64,000 nt of DNA from JAUWMI01 sp964454265 (GTDB lineage Bacteria > Sumerlaeota > Sumerlaeia > MWCT01 > JAUWMI01). The first letter of the stretch is position 1. Each line of letters starts with the position of its first letter. Below, in pieces: positions 43,932 to 52,370 of the stretch. The position numbers and the translations under genes were made by a program. The notes under the pieces are model-generated. The model did no database searches. It had not been told where the DNA came from and was given only the letters and a program-made list of their open reading frames with translations. Location of the stretch: the NCBI GenBank assembly GCA_964454265.1, contig CAYVXD010000001.1:1-64000 (forward strand), written 5' to 3'.

Positions 43932-45137
43932 ATGCCTGATCTGAAGGTAACATTTTGTGGCGTTCCTTTTGAGAATCCCTTTCTGCTTGCCGCAGCACCA
44001 TCAACAGATGAGCTCGACATGGTGCGACGCGCTTACGAGTCCGGATGGGCAGGCGCAGTATTAAAAACAACATCTGTGGTCGGTACGCGTGTACCCCTCA
44101 GGTACCCGCTCCTGGCTGCATCGGCCGACCCGAATCGCAAGCTCTATGCCTTGGGCAACATTGATCTGATCTCGAAGTATCACGTTGACGTTGTGGCGGA
44201 GCGCATACAGACACTTGCTCGCGAATTCCCGGAGAAGGTCACAGTTCCCAGCATCATGGGCGCTACGCTGGAACAGTGGAAGACCCTGGTTCATATATGC
44301 GAGCAGGCAGGGGCCAGAGTCATTGAGTGCAGCGTCAGCTGTCCACAAGGCACGCTTGGATCAAAGCCCGGCTTGATGTTGGGCCAGGATGTTGGGTTGG
44401 TTGAGGAGATCACGCGCTTGCTCGTCAGCGCCGCCACGGTCTCCCGTATTGTGGTGAAACTTACTCCACTCGTAGCTGATATTGTTGAAACTGCCCGTGC
44501 TGTGAAACGAGCAGGGGCACATGCGGTCTCCGCAATCAACACCATACCATCTCTCATGGGTGTTGATCTCGAAACTCTGGTTCCTCAGCCTGATGTTGGC
44601 GGCAAATCTACTTACAGCGGGCTCTCGGGTCCGGCGATAAAACCCGTGATGCTTCGGGCTGTTGCAGAAATTGTGCGCCATACCGGCCTGGAGGTGACGG
44701 CTACCGGCGGGATTATGAGCTGGCGCGATAGCGTGGAATCATTGCTGGTTGGAGCTCGTACGGTGCAGCTCTGCACGGCAGTGATGCTGAATGGCTTCGG
44801 TGTTATCAATGAGTTGCGCGATGGCCTGCAGCGCTTTATGGAGGGCAAGGGATTCGAGCACGTAGAAGATGTCATTGGCCGGTCCCTCCCGCACATTGTC
44901 ACCTTCGACGAGCTACCCGAGCAGTTTCACGTGCGAGCGCGGATTGATCTGACAAAATGTACCCGATGTGGCCGATGCTTTATTGCTTGTCGCGATGGCG
45001 GTCACGTGGCTGTTCGCATGGAAGCAGATAAACAACCAAGCATTGACGACACACGATGCGTGGGGTGCGGCTTGTGCCAAATTGTCTGTCCGGTTGAGCG
45101 CTGTATCAGTATGGCTGCAATAGCGAAGTCCCCTTGA
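43932..45137 (+). CDS. PreA-like dihydropyrimidine dehydrogenase with ferredoxin domain
   Basis: Residues 1-310 form an FMN-binding dihydroorotate-dehydrogenase-type barrel (NPFLLAAAPSTDE, SCPQGTLG, VVKLTPLVADIV, VTATGGIMSWRDS). The C-terminus has two 4Fe-4S clusters, CTRCGRCFIAC and CVGCGLCQIVCP. This is the layout of PreA, the large subunit of NAD-dependent dihydropyrimidine dehydrogenase. The PreT partner is absent from the window. Because the next genes resemble the anaerobic purine degradation locus, this protein may act on a ring-opened or reduced purine intermediate instead (inference). It starts 60 bases after thrB and may be read from the same promoter. Confidence 0.82.
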   Translation: MPDLKVTFCGVPFENPFLLAAAPSTDELDMVRRAYESGWAGAVLKTTSVVGTRVPLRYPLLAASADPNRKLYALGNIDLISKYHVDVVAERIQTLAREFPEKVTVPSIMGATLEQWKTLVHICEQAGARVIECSVSCPQGTLGSKPGLMLGQDVGLVEEITRLLVSAATVSRIVVKLTPLVADIVETARAVKRAGAHAVSAINTIPSLMGVDLETLVPQPDVGGKSTYSGLSGPAIKPVMLRAVAEIVRHTGLEVTATGGIMSWRDSVESLLVGARTVQLCTAVMLNGFGVINELRDGLQRFMEGKGFEHVEDVIGRSLPHIVTFDELPEQFHVRARIDLTKCTRCGRCFIACRDGGHVAVRMEADKQPSIDDTRCVGCGLCQIVCPVERCISMAAIAKSP

Positions 45138-45149
45138 GGAGGGTTGTGT

Positions 45150-46481
45150 GTGATTATTTACAATGCAACGGTCATCTCAGTCGGTGCAAAGCCACTGCTT
45201 ATTCCGAATGGGGCTGTGTATGTTCGCGATGATCGGATTGTAGACGTAGGGAAGAGCTCTCGCATCATGAAGGCCTACAGGTCGGCGGGCTCTATTAATG
45301 CTAATGGTAAAGTGTTGATGCCAGGGTTGATTAACAGCCATACGCATCTGTACAGCACATTTGCGCTGGGCATGCCATCAATTGGACAGCAACCTCGCAA
45401 TTTCATGCAGACGCTGAGAAGAGTCTGGTGGCGTCTGGACAGGGCACTCTCTGAGGAAGCGATTCGGCTCAGCGCACTGCTTTCGCTGGCTCAGGCAATT
45501 CGTGCCGGCACCACTACGTTGATTGACCATCATTCGAGCCCCAACGCGATCCGCGGAAGCCTCGATTGCCTTAGCAACATTGTTGAACGTGTAGGCATTC
45601 GCGCATGTATGAGTTACGAGGTTTCGGATCGCGACGGGAAACGCTGCACTCGCGAAGGAATTGAAGAAAACGTACGCTTCCTCCAGGCAATAAATCGTCG
45701 CTCATCTCTGGTGCGCGGCATGTTTGGTCTACATTCCTCGTTTACCCTGTCTGATGAGACGCTGCGCCGGTGTGTCACTGCAGCCCGAGCCGTTAATGCG
45801 GGATTTCATCTCCATTGTGCGGAATCTTTGACTGACAATGAAGACAGCATGAAGAAATACGGAAAAGGTGTGGTAGAGCGACTGGCCAAAGTCAGCGTTC
45901 TGGGGCCTCAGACCATTCTGGCGCACTGCGTTCATATTTCTGATGCGCAAATCAGCCTCTTGGCCAAAACCCGCACAATGGTCGCTCACAACCCACGATC
46001 AAATATGAACAACGCGGTGGGCTGTGCTCCACTCACGCACATGCTCAAGCGTGGCGTAACCGTGGGATTAGGAACCGACGGCATGTCGGAATCGATGTGG
46101 GACGAGCTGAAGACAGGCGTCTTGCTCCATAAACACGTTGGCCGAGACGTGCGCGCAGGCACCAGTGGGATGATCACTGCACTGTTTCAAAACAATGCGC
46201 GCATAGCCAGCCAGATTTTTAACACAAAGATCGGCGTAATTGAAAAACGTGCAAAGGCCGATCTGATTCTGGTTGACTACTACATGCCAACGCCGCTAAC
46301 CAAGGAAAACCTTGCGGCACACGTTCTCTTTGGCATTGCAAATGCACCGGTTGATACCACAATTGTAAATGGTAAAATTCTCATGCGGAACAGGAAATTG
46401 CGCGGAATTGATGAGAGCAGGATTGCAACGCGCGGCCGAAAAATTGCCAGGCTGCTCTGGCGTCGCATGGTCTCTTCGTAG
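45150..46481 (+). CDS. ssnA: SsnA-type aminohydrolase
   Basis: This is an amidohydrolase of the SsnA group, found in selenium-linked purine catabolism loci. Metal ligands are H64 and H66 (INSHTHLYS), LHCAES, LAHCVHISD and GTDGMSESMWDEL. RRVWWRLDRALSEE and TTLIDHHSSPNAI are SsnA-like signatures. GTG at 45150 is preferred because GGAGGG, overlapping the preA-like stop, is spaced 6-7 bases from it; a TTG at 45144 is too close. The TAG stop lies in the palindrome at 46478-46505, so the original C-terminus may differ. Confidence 0.82.
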   Translation: MIIYNATVISVGAKPLLIPNGAVYVRDDRIVDVGKSSRIMKAYRSAGSINANGKVLMPGLINSHTHLYSTFALGMPSIGQQPRNFMQTLRRVWWRLDRALSEEAIRLSALLSLAQAIRAGTTTLIDHHSSPNAIRGSLDCLSNIVERVGIRACMSYEVSDRDGKRCTREGIEENVRFLQAINRRSSLVRGMFGLHSSFTLSDETLRRCVTAARAVNAGFHLHCAESLTDNEDSMKKYGKGVVERLAKVSVLGPQTILAHCVHISDAQISLLAKTRTMVAHNPRSNMNNAVGCAPLTHMLKRGVTVGLGTDGMSESMWDELKTGVLLHKHVGRDVRAGTSGMITALFQNNARIASQIFNTKIGVIEKRAKADLILVDYYMPTPLTKENLAAHVLFGIANAPVDTTIVNGKILMRNRKLRGIDESRIATRGRKIARLLWRRMVSS

Positions 46482-46505
46482 GGGCAATTCATGAATTGTC
46501 CCTAC
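46478..46505. repeat. 28-bp palindrome supplying the ssnA stop codon
   Basis: The arms GTAGGGGCAATTCA and TGAATTGTCCCTAC pair with one mismatch and no loop. The TAG at 46479-46481 terminates ssnA. This is the same length and end sequence as the palindrome at 1391-1418. Confidence 0.88.
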
Positions 46506-46595
46506 ATTATTTATTGTATGCAAGAAAGGGAGAAGAGGCATCGGCATAAGGTTCTTGTATGTTACAAGGTTTTGCGATTTAATAATGTAATTTTT

Positions 46596-46624
46596 GTAGG
46601 GGCAGGTTTAAAACCTGCGCCTAC
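46596..46624. repeat. 29-bp palindrome of the GTAGGGGC family
   Basis: GTAGGGGCAGGTTT and AAACCTGCGCCTAC pair around a single A with one mismatch. It lies 90 bases from the previous copy and 46 bases before the cysteine-synthase-like start. Confidence 0.88.
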
Positions 46625-46669
46625 CGTGACAAAGAAGAGCAGAGTATTTCCCGGTAAGGAGTATTCCCC

Positions 46670-47692
46670 ATGGACATTGCCAATACAATTCTCGATACGA
46701 CTGCCAATACCCCACTGGTACGGCTCAATCGCGTTAACGCAAACGTCGGGACAGAGATACTGGCTAAGATTGAATACTTCAGTCCAAGTGGAAGTGTTAA
46801 GGATCGCATCCTGCGGCACATCGTGGACGAAGCAGAAGGCACTGGGCAGCTGAAACCGGGGATGATTTTGATCGAAGCCACCACAGGTAACGCAGGGATT
46901 TCTACCGCCATGATCGCTGCAGTTAAAGGATATCAGGCAGTCATCTGTATGCCCGGCGGCATGAGTGAAGAGCGCAAGAAGATCATTCGCGCTTATGGTG
47001 CTACGATTGTTGAGACACCCGGAGGGGAGAGCGACGTTGATCTCGTGATGAAGAAAGTCCGTGAAATTATGGCTGAAGCGCCAGGCCGCTACTGGGAAGT
47101 CGGCCAATTCACCAATCCGAATAACTGGCAGGCACATTATCACACCACAGGGCCGGAAATCTGGCGCCAGACCGGTGGACAGATTGATGCCTTCATAGCC
47201 GCCCAGGGAACCGGTGGTACGATAACCGGCGTAGCAAAGTATTTTCGCGAACAGAAGGCGCAGACGAAGTTCTATGCGATTGAGCCAGCCGAATGTCCTC
47301 TCCTGACTAAAAGCCAATGGGGATCGCATAAGATCGAGGGGATCGGCGATGGATTCATCCCTGAAACGCTCGATGTCAGCCTGCTGGATGGTGTGGTCAC
47401 GACCACGAGCGAGGAAGCGATTAACATGGCCCGGCGGCTGGCGCGCGAAGAGGGGATTTTCTGTGGTATCTCGTCCGGGTGCAGCGTGGTTGGCGCGCTC
47501 AAGCTCGCCAGGCTTCATCCAGAGTACCGCCGTATTGTTACGATGATCTGGGATAATGGGTTGCGCTATTTTTCAACGGAATTATGCGGTGAGCAGAAAC
47601 AGCTCGATTCTCCAGAGCGGGAACACCCCATGGACGCGCGTACGCAAGCATTGCTGAAAAAGTACCGGAGCCACTGGGAGGTGATCGAGTAG
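46670..47692 (+). CDS. Cysteine-synthase-like PLP enzyme
   Basis: This is a fold-type II PLP enzyme. The catalytic lysine is in SPSGSVKDRI (about residue 45), the phosphate loop is GTGGTITG, and ISSGCSVVGA is near the end. In cysteine synthases the substrate loop is TSGNTGI; here it is TTGNAGI, with two changes. The 340 residues exceed typical CysK by a C-terminal tail of about 25 residues. It sits where the enteric purine locus has ygeX (diaminopropionate ammonia-lyase, also fold-type II). It may therefore handle diaminopropionate or another small amino acid rather than O-acetylserine. AAGGAG precedes the ATG. ygeY starts on the base after its stop. Confidence 0.75.
   Translation: MDIANTILDTTANTPLVRLNRVNANVGTEILAKIEYFSPSGSVKDRILRHIVDEAEGTGQLKPGMILIEATTGNAGISTAMIAAVKGYQAVICMPGGMSEERKKIIRAYGATIVETPGGESDVDLVMKKVREIMAEAPGRYWEVGQFTNPNNWQAHYHTTGPEIWRQTGGQIDAFIAAQGTGGTITGVAKYFREQKAQTKFYAIEPAECPLLTKSQWGSHKIEGIGDGFIPETLDVSLLDGVVTTTSEEAINMARRLAREEGIFCGISSGCSVVGALKLARLHPEYRRIVTMIWDNGLRYFSTELCGEQKQLDSPEREHPMDARTQALLKKYRSHWEVIE
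47677..47686 (+). promoter_or_regulatory. Full-length Shine-Dalgarno site for ygeY
   Basis: GGAGGTGATC, complementary over ten bases to the usual 16S rRNA 3' end, lies within the last codons of the cysteine-synthase-like gene and 6 bases before GTG at 47693. This decides the GTG start. Confidence 0.8.
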
Positions 47693-48925
47693 GTGGAGAC
47701 AGGTGGAATAAACCCAGCGATGATCCGCGAAAAGGCCGAGGCGTACCGCGAGGCGATGACCGGCTTTCTGCGCGAGCTCATTGCGATCCCCTCGCCAAGC
47801 GGCCAGGAAAAGCGAGTCATAGAGCGCGTGCGGCAGGAAATGCAACAGGCCGGCTTTGATGAAATTCTCATTGACGATTTCGGTACTATTGCCGGCCGCC
47901 TGGGGTCGCGTGGCCCCCACATCGTATTTGATAGCCACCTCGACACTGTCGGTGTCTCAGACCCCACCGCATGGGATTTCGATCCGTATAAGGGTAAGAT
48001 CGAGCGCGATGCCGTGTGGGGAAGAGGCGCTGCTGACAACAAAGCCGCTGCCGCAGCGCATCTTTACGCCGCCAAGATAATCAAGGAAATAGCCCGGACC
48101 CAGGAGCTGCCCTTCACACTGTTCGTCGTCGGCTCGGTGCAGGAAGAGGATTGCGATGGGCTTGCTCTGGGCCACCTGATCACTCAGACACTGAAGCGGG
48201 TGGATTGTGTGGTGCTGGGTGAATGCACTAACTGTCAGATTTATCGTGGACATCGTGGCCGTGCAGAACTACTGATCCAGACACGAGGTGTTGCATGTCA
48301 TGCCAGCAATCCCGACCGTGGTGAAAACGCCATTTACAAAATGGCTCCGCTGATTCGTGAACTAGAGCAATTGAATGCGGAACTTGGTACCGATCCCTTT
48401 CTAGGCAAAGGCAGCATTGCGGTAACCAAGATTGAGTGCGACACGGATTCTCTGAACTGTGTTCCTTCGGCTTGCCGTATCTTTGCAGATCGTCGCCTCA
48501 CGCGCGACGACAGTAGGGGAGAGGTGATTGGACAACTCAGGCGGCTACCTTCGGCTTCACAAGCGCACATTAGCATTCTGCGGCGTGCAATGACATCCTG
48601 GACCGGTAAGAATCTCGAGAAGGATCAGTACTTTCCGGCATGGGCGCTTGAGGAATCTCATGAGCTTGTTCAACAAGCTCGCAAGTCCTACGAAGGGCTT
48701 TTTGGCGAAGCTCCCCGCATTGGGAAATGGACGTTCAGTACGAATGGGGTGGCCACGATGGGCGAACTCGGCATCCCAACGATAGGATTTGGGCCCGGAG
48801 AAGAGCAGTTCAGTCACAGTACTCAGGATCATGTCCCAATTGATCATCTGACCCGAGCCGCAGCCTTTTACGCGGCATTTCCGTTCGTTTACTCGGGTGC
48901 CATTACTTACGGGTCAGAGAAATAA
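47693..48925 (+). CDS. ygeY: YgeY-type M20 metallohydrolase
   Basis: This is a dinuclear-metal amidohydrolase of the M20 peptidase family. Metal and catalytic residues are H82 and D84 (FDSHLDTVG), D115 (GRGAADNKA) and the glutamate pair in VQEEDCDG. SHSTQDHVPI near the end gives the last histidine. The segment WDFDPYKGKIERDAVWGRGA is typical of the YgeY family tied to selenium-dependent hydroxylase loci. The enteric protein is placed in anaerobic purine breakdown, as a deacylase acting on an amino acid derivative. The start is GTG directly after the preceding stop. Confidence 0.85.
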   Translation: METGGINPAMIREKAEAYREAMTGFLRELIAIPSPSGQEKRVIERVRQEMQQAGFDEILIDDFGTIAGRLGSRGPHIVFDSHLDTVGVSDPTAWDFDPYKGKIERDAVWGRGAADNKAAAAAHLYAAKIIKEIARTQELPFTLFVVGSVQEEDCDGLALGHLITQTLKRVDCVVLGECTNCQIYRGHRGRAELLIQTRGVACHASNPDRGENAIYKMAPLIRELEQLNAELGTDPFLGKGSIAVTKIECDTDSLNCVPSACRIFADRRLTRDDSRGEVIGQLRRLPSASQAHISILRRAMTSWTGKNLEKDQYFPAWALEESHELVQQARKSYEGLFGEAPRIGKWTFSTNGVATMGELGIPTIGFGPGEEQFSHSTQDHVPIDHLTRAAAFYAAFPFVYSGAITYGSEK

Positions 48926-48966
48926 AGATAATCAGGCCACAGCAAATTGTGAGATAGGGATTATAT

Positions 48967-49971
48967 ATGAACCAGGGATTAAAAGGTCGTGACTATATTA
49001 CTACGCAGGAATGGACGCTCCAGGAGATGGAAGTTGCTTTAAGCCTGGCTACAGAGCTCAAGCAGATGAAGCGCCGAGGCATACCGCATCGTTATCTTGA
49101 GGGCAAGACGCTTTTCATGTTTTTTTTCGACAAGTCCACGCGAACGCGCAACTCATTCGAAGCGGGCATGACGCAACTCGGCGGCCACGCTCACTATATT
49201 GACGCAGAAACTTCCCAGATCGCGCATGGGGAGAGTCCAAAAGACACCGGCATCATTATGTCGCGTTACGGCCACGGTATTGCCATCCGTCATGATTTAG
49301 TCCCCGGTGAGGGGAATGCGTATATCCGCGAAGTCGCACGATGGGCCGACGTTCCGGTCTTGAACATGCAGTGTGATGTGGATCATCCCTGCCAGACTCT
49401 TGCTGATCTAATGACCCTACGCGAACAGCTCGGGCACGATCTGCGTGACGTAAAAATTGCAGTTTCTTGGGCTTACGCGCCAAGCTACGCCAAGCCTCTC
49501 TCCGTGCCTCAGGGCCTAATCTTGCTACTGACTCGCTATGGCATGCATGTCACCCTGGCACATCCGCCTGAGTACAGTCTCATGCCTGAGATTGTCGAGC
49601 AGGCACGGCAGAATGCGCAGGCGAGTGGTGCGAAATTCGAGATTGTTGACTCCATGGACGAGGCGTTTCGCAATGCAGCAGTGGTTTACCCCAAATCTTG
49701 GGGTGTGCTGGAGCTTTTCGGCCAGCCTGAGGAATCGCTCAAATTGGCCCGGCAATATCAACACTGGATTTGTGACGAGCGGCGAATGGGTTTGACTGCT
49801 TCTATTAAGCATGCGTCAACAACTAGGTCATCGCTTTATATGCATTGTTTGCCCGCAGATCGTGGCCATGAAGTAACCGATTCAGTAATTGATGGCCCAC
49901 ACTCTGTGGTCTATGATCAGGCAGAAAACCGGCTCCATACGTGCAAGGCCTTAATGGCTCTGACAATGTGA
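48967..49971 (+). CDS. ygeW: YgeW-type knotted carbamoyltransferase
   Basis: This is an ornithine/aspartate carbamoyltransferase family member. The carbamoyl-phosphate motif STRTR is at residues 57-61, and HPCQTLADL is present. The segment IAVSWAYAPSYAKPLSVPQG and the ending HCLPADRGHEVTDSVIDG match the YgeW group of knotted transcarbamylases. In purine breakdown YgeW is thought to release carbamoyl phosphate, which would give ATP. It is 41 bases after ygeY and 35 before xdhC. Confidence 0.87.
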   Translation: MNQGLKGRDYITTQEWTLQEMEVALSLATELKQMKRRGIPHRYLEGKTLFMFFFDKSTRTRNSFEAGMTQLGGHAHYIDAETSQIAHGESPKDTGIIMSRYGHGIAIRHDLVPGEGNAYIREVARWADVPVLNMQCDVDHPCQTLADLMTLREQLGHDLRDVKIAVSWAYAPSYAKPLSVPQGLILLLTRYGMHVTLAHPPEYSLMPEIVEQARQNAQASGAKFEIVDSMDEAFRNAAVVYPKSWGVLELFGQPEESLKLARQYQHWICDERRMGLTASIKHASTTRSSLYMHCLPADRGHEVTDSVIDGPHSVVYDQAENRLHTCKALMALTM

Positions 49972-50006
49972 ACGCCGGATAGTTCAAGGCGCGCTGGTGT
50001 TCTATA

Positions 50007-50810
50007 ATGCAGCAAGCAAAATTCTTCGAGAAGGTACTTGATCTAATCCGGGCTGGCAAGCGTGGCGCTGTTGTAACAATTATCTCAACTGAAGGTTCAA
50101 CGCCGCGCAAAGGGGGGGCCAAGATGCTTGTAAGCGAGGATCTCGAGCTGGTAGGAACCGTAGGTGGTGGGTGCGTCGAAGCAGAAATCATCGCCGCGGC
50201 CCGTACGTGTATGAGAAGCCAAAAGCTCGTGGTCAAGGAGTTCGATCTGACCCGGATTAACCGGGACGAAAATGATATGCTCTGTGGAGGGAGGCTGCGC
50301 GTGATGATTGAACCAATAACCCTCGACGATCAGCTCTTGATCTTTGGAGGCGGCCACGTGGCACTCGCTCTGTATCAGATTTGCCGGCTGCTCGATTTTC
50401 GCGTAACAGTCACGGATGACCGGCCGCAATTTGCAAATAAGAAGCGCTTTCCTGAAGCTGATCAGGTGTTCGCTGCACCCTACGACCAACAGTTTCAGTC
50501 GCTCTCCATCACGCCGAATACTTTCATCGTCATTGTCACCCGAGCCCACGCAGGCGATGAGATTTGTCTCAGACATGCGCTGAAATCACCTGCCTCGTAT
50601 ATTGGCCTCTTGGGAAGCCGCACCAAGTTTGCCCAGCTGAAAAAACGGCTGATAGATGCAGGTGTCCCACGTGCGCAGCTTAAGCGGATTCATTGCCCGA
50701 TCGGGCTCGATATTGGAGCCGTTACGCCGGAAGAAATTGCAGTAAGCATTGCCGCTGAGATTGTTCAGCATGGGGGGGCAATTCGTGCATCACGCGATAA
50801 AAAGAAATAG
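50007..50810 (+). CDS. xdhC: XdhC/CoxF family molybdenum-hydroxylase maturation protein
   Basis: This protein is a chaperone that helps insert or sulfurate the molybdenum cofactor of xanthine-dehydrogenase-type enzymes. The XdhC N-terminal domain has GAVVTIISTEGSTPRKGGAKM and VGTVGGGCVEAEI. The Rossmann C-domain has LIFGGGHVALALYQI and SYIGLLGSR. No hydroxylase gene is in the window, so its client lies elsewhere. It is the last gene of the preA-ssnA-ygeYW run; no ribosome site is obvious. Confidence 0.88.
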   Translation: MQQAKFFEKVLDLIRAGKRGAVVTIISTEGSTPRKGGAKMLVSEDLELVGTVGGGCVEAEIIAAARTCMRSQKLVVKEFDLTRINRDENDMLCGGRLRVMIEPITLDDQLLIFGGGHVALALYQICRLLDFRVTVTDDRPQFANKKRFPEADQVFAAPYDQQFQSLSITPNTFIVIVTRAHAGDEICLRHALKSPASYIGLLGSRTKFAQLKKRLIDAGVPRAQLKRIHCPIGLDIGAVTPEEIAVSIAAEIVQHGGAIRASRDKKK

Positions 50811-51025
50811 GCATTGACTCTGCCAGAAAACTGCGGTAAAAAGTCTGATTGTATTGCTCTTCCGTAAGGGATTCGTAATGCCGAAAAGGCGTAATTCTCT
50901 GCATTTGAAATTGACTGCTTAGCAGCCAGGTGAAAGAGCAGTTTGCTCGGTTTGCTGCACTGAGCGCATGTGGGAATAATTCTGTTAAACGCACGTTGTT
51001 CTTATCCAGCAAAGGGGATGTTTCT

Positions 51026-51739
51026 GTGAAACTGCACATTCATAATGTGATAGTAATCTGCGGTCTGCTGTGCGCCCTGAGCATTCCGGTTTGGGCTACT
51101 GATTCAGCAACAACCGCAACGTTGGAAAACGACCCGGAAGCTGTTGTCCTGTTGAAAAAACTGGAAGAGAAAAATGCGGATGTTGACACGATTATTGGAC
51201 AATTCGACCAGGTAAAGCAATCCACCTTATTTCTCGAAGAGATTCAGTCACAGGGGAAATTTTATTTTCAGAAACCGGACAAGTTCCGTTGTGATTATTT
51301 GCCACCGAATGAGAGTGAGAACTTGATCGTAGGGAATACGGCATGGCTCTACGTGCCGGAAATTAAGCAGGTGGAAAAGTACCAATTTTCTTCAGACGTA
51401 AATTCCGTGGAGCGATTAAACCGCATGCTGCTTGGCTTTGGGGTCTCCACGGCTGATGTGCTGGATGTATATCATGTGACTGTTCTCAAGGACGAGAGCT
51501 CGAAGGGCGTGACCGCACTCCGATTTACGCCTCTGAGGAAAGAACCTACTGTTGGATTCAACAAGGTCGTTATCTGGATTAATGAGAGGCATTTGTTGCC
51601 GGAAAAAATTGTTATTGATGAAGAGAGTGGTGACCAGACGATTATAACCATGACACAGATTCGTCTGAATAGAAAAATATCGGATAAGATCTTTCAGCCG
51701 GTCTTTCCTCCCGACGTCGAGATCGTCGAAATCTATTAG
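51026..51739 (+). CDS. lolA: Outer-membrane lipoprotein carrier LolA
   Basis: This is the periplasmic chaperone that moves lipoproteins to the outer membrane. The GTG start at 51026 follows AAAGGGGAT and begins a signal peptide (VIVICGLLCALSIPVWA). A GTG 96 bases upstream would place 32 odd residues before it. GQFDQVKQSTLFLEEIQSQGKFYFQKPDKFRCDY is the LolA/LppC-like core, kept here as two segments. The protein has 237 residues. It is followed 17 bases later by the LptE-like gene, an envelope-biogenesis pair. Confidence 0.85.
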   Translation: MKLHIHNVIVICGLLCALSIPVWATDSATTATLENDPEAVVLLKKLEEKNADVDTIIGQFDQVKQSTLFLEEIQSQGKFYFQKPDKFRCDYLPPNESENLIVGNTAWLYVPEIKQVEKYQFSSDVNSVERLNRMLLGFGVSTADVLDVYHVTVLKDESSKGVTALRFTPLRKEPTVGFNKVVIWINERHLLPEKIVIDEESGDQTIITMTQIRLNRKISDKIFQPVFPPDVEIVEIY

Positions 51740-51756
51740 GAGCGGATACTGCATTT

Positions 51757-52296
51757 ATGAAATCCTGGCTCTACTGCCTAAGGTGTGTTCTGGCGCTCTC
51801 GCTGGTACTGCTCGTCGCATGTACATCGGTTCCCCTGGAGAGAACGCTTCCTGAGGCCATAACGGCCATTGACGTGCCCATGTTTAAGAACTTAACCTAC
51901 GAGCCAGGGATTGAGGAACTCATAACCAACTACACGATAGAAAGTTTCCTGGCCGATGGTAGGCTGACCGTGGTTCAGAAAGGTGTGGCTGATGCGCGTG
52001 TGGAAGGAGCCGTCACCGCGTACACCGTGAGTGTTTCAAGCTTTGCTAGCGATGACTTTCCCATGATCAGCACTGCCGAGGCAACGGCAAAGGTGACAGT
52101 CTGGCAGCCTCAAAAGCCCGAGGCTCCCATCGCGGAATTCTCTGATATTCACGCATCTATTCCCTATGTTGCCGATCCTCGTTCCACCGTCTACGAGAAT
52201 GTTGTCGAAGTGAAAAAACGCCTCTTCAGAACCCTGGCCTCTAATATCGTCACGATGGTGATGACAGGTCCGTATCCGTCTGAGGCGGAAAAGTGA
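51757..52296 (+). CDS. LptE-like lipopolysaccharide assembly lipoprotein
   Basis: The lipobox LVAC gives lipidated C22. Residues 35-75 (AIDVPMFKNLTYEPGIEELI, then FLADGRLTVV) match the LptE/RlpB family, which plugs LptD in the outer membrane. The C-terminal part is shorter than in proteobacterial LptE but typical for deep-branching diderms. LptD is not in the window. Confidence 0.8.
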   Translation: MKSWLYCLRCVLALSLVLLVACTSVPLERTLPEAITAIDVPMFKNLTYEPGIEELITNYTIESFLADGRLTVVQKGVADARVEGAVTAYTVSVSSFASDDFPMISTAEATAKVTVWQPQKPEAPIAEFSDIHASIPYVADPRSTVYENVVEVKKRLFRTLASNIVTMVMTGPYPSEAEK

Positions 52297-52370
52297 TATA
52301 ATCACCCCGGCTTGCAGGTTTGCTGCAAAGGCCATTACGCCACAGAATTGCGCGGCACGGTAGATATCCC

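Noticed and set aside
46562..47518. 318-residue open frame on the minus strand
   Set aside because: It lies opposite the cysteine-synthase-like gene, which has clear PLP motifs; the antisense frame has no domain or ribosome site.
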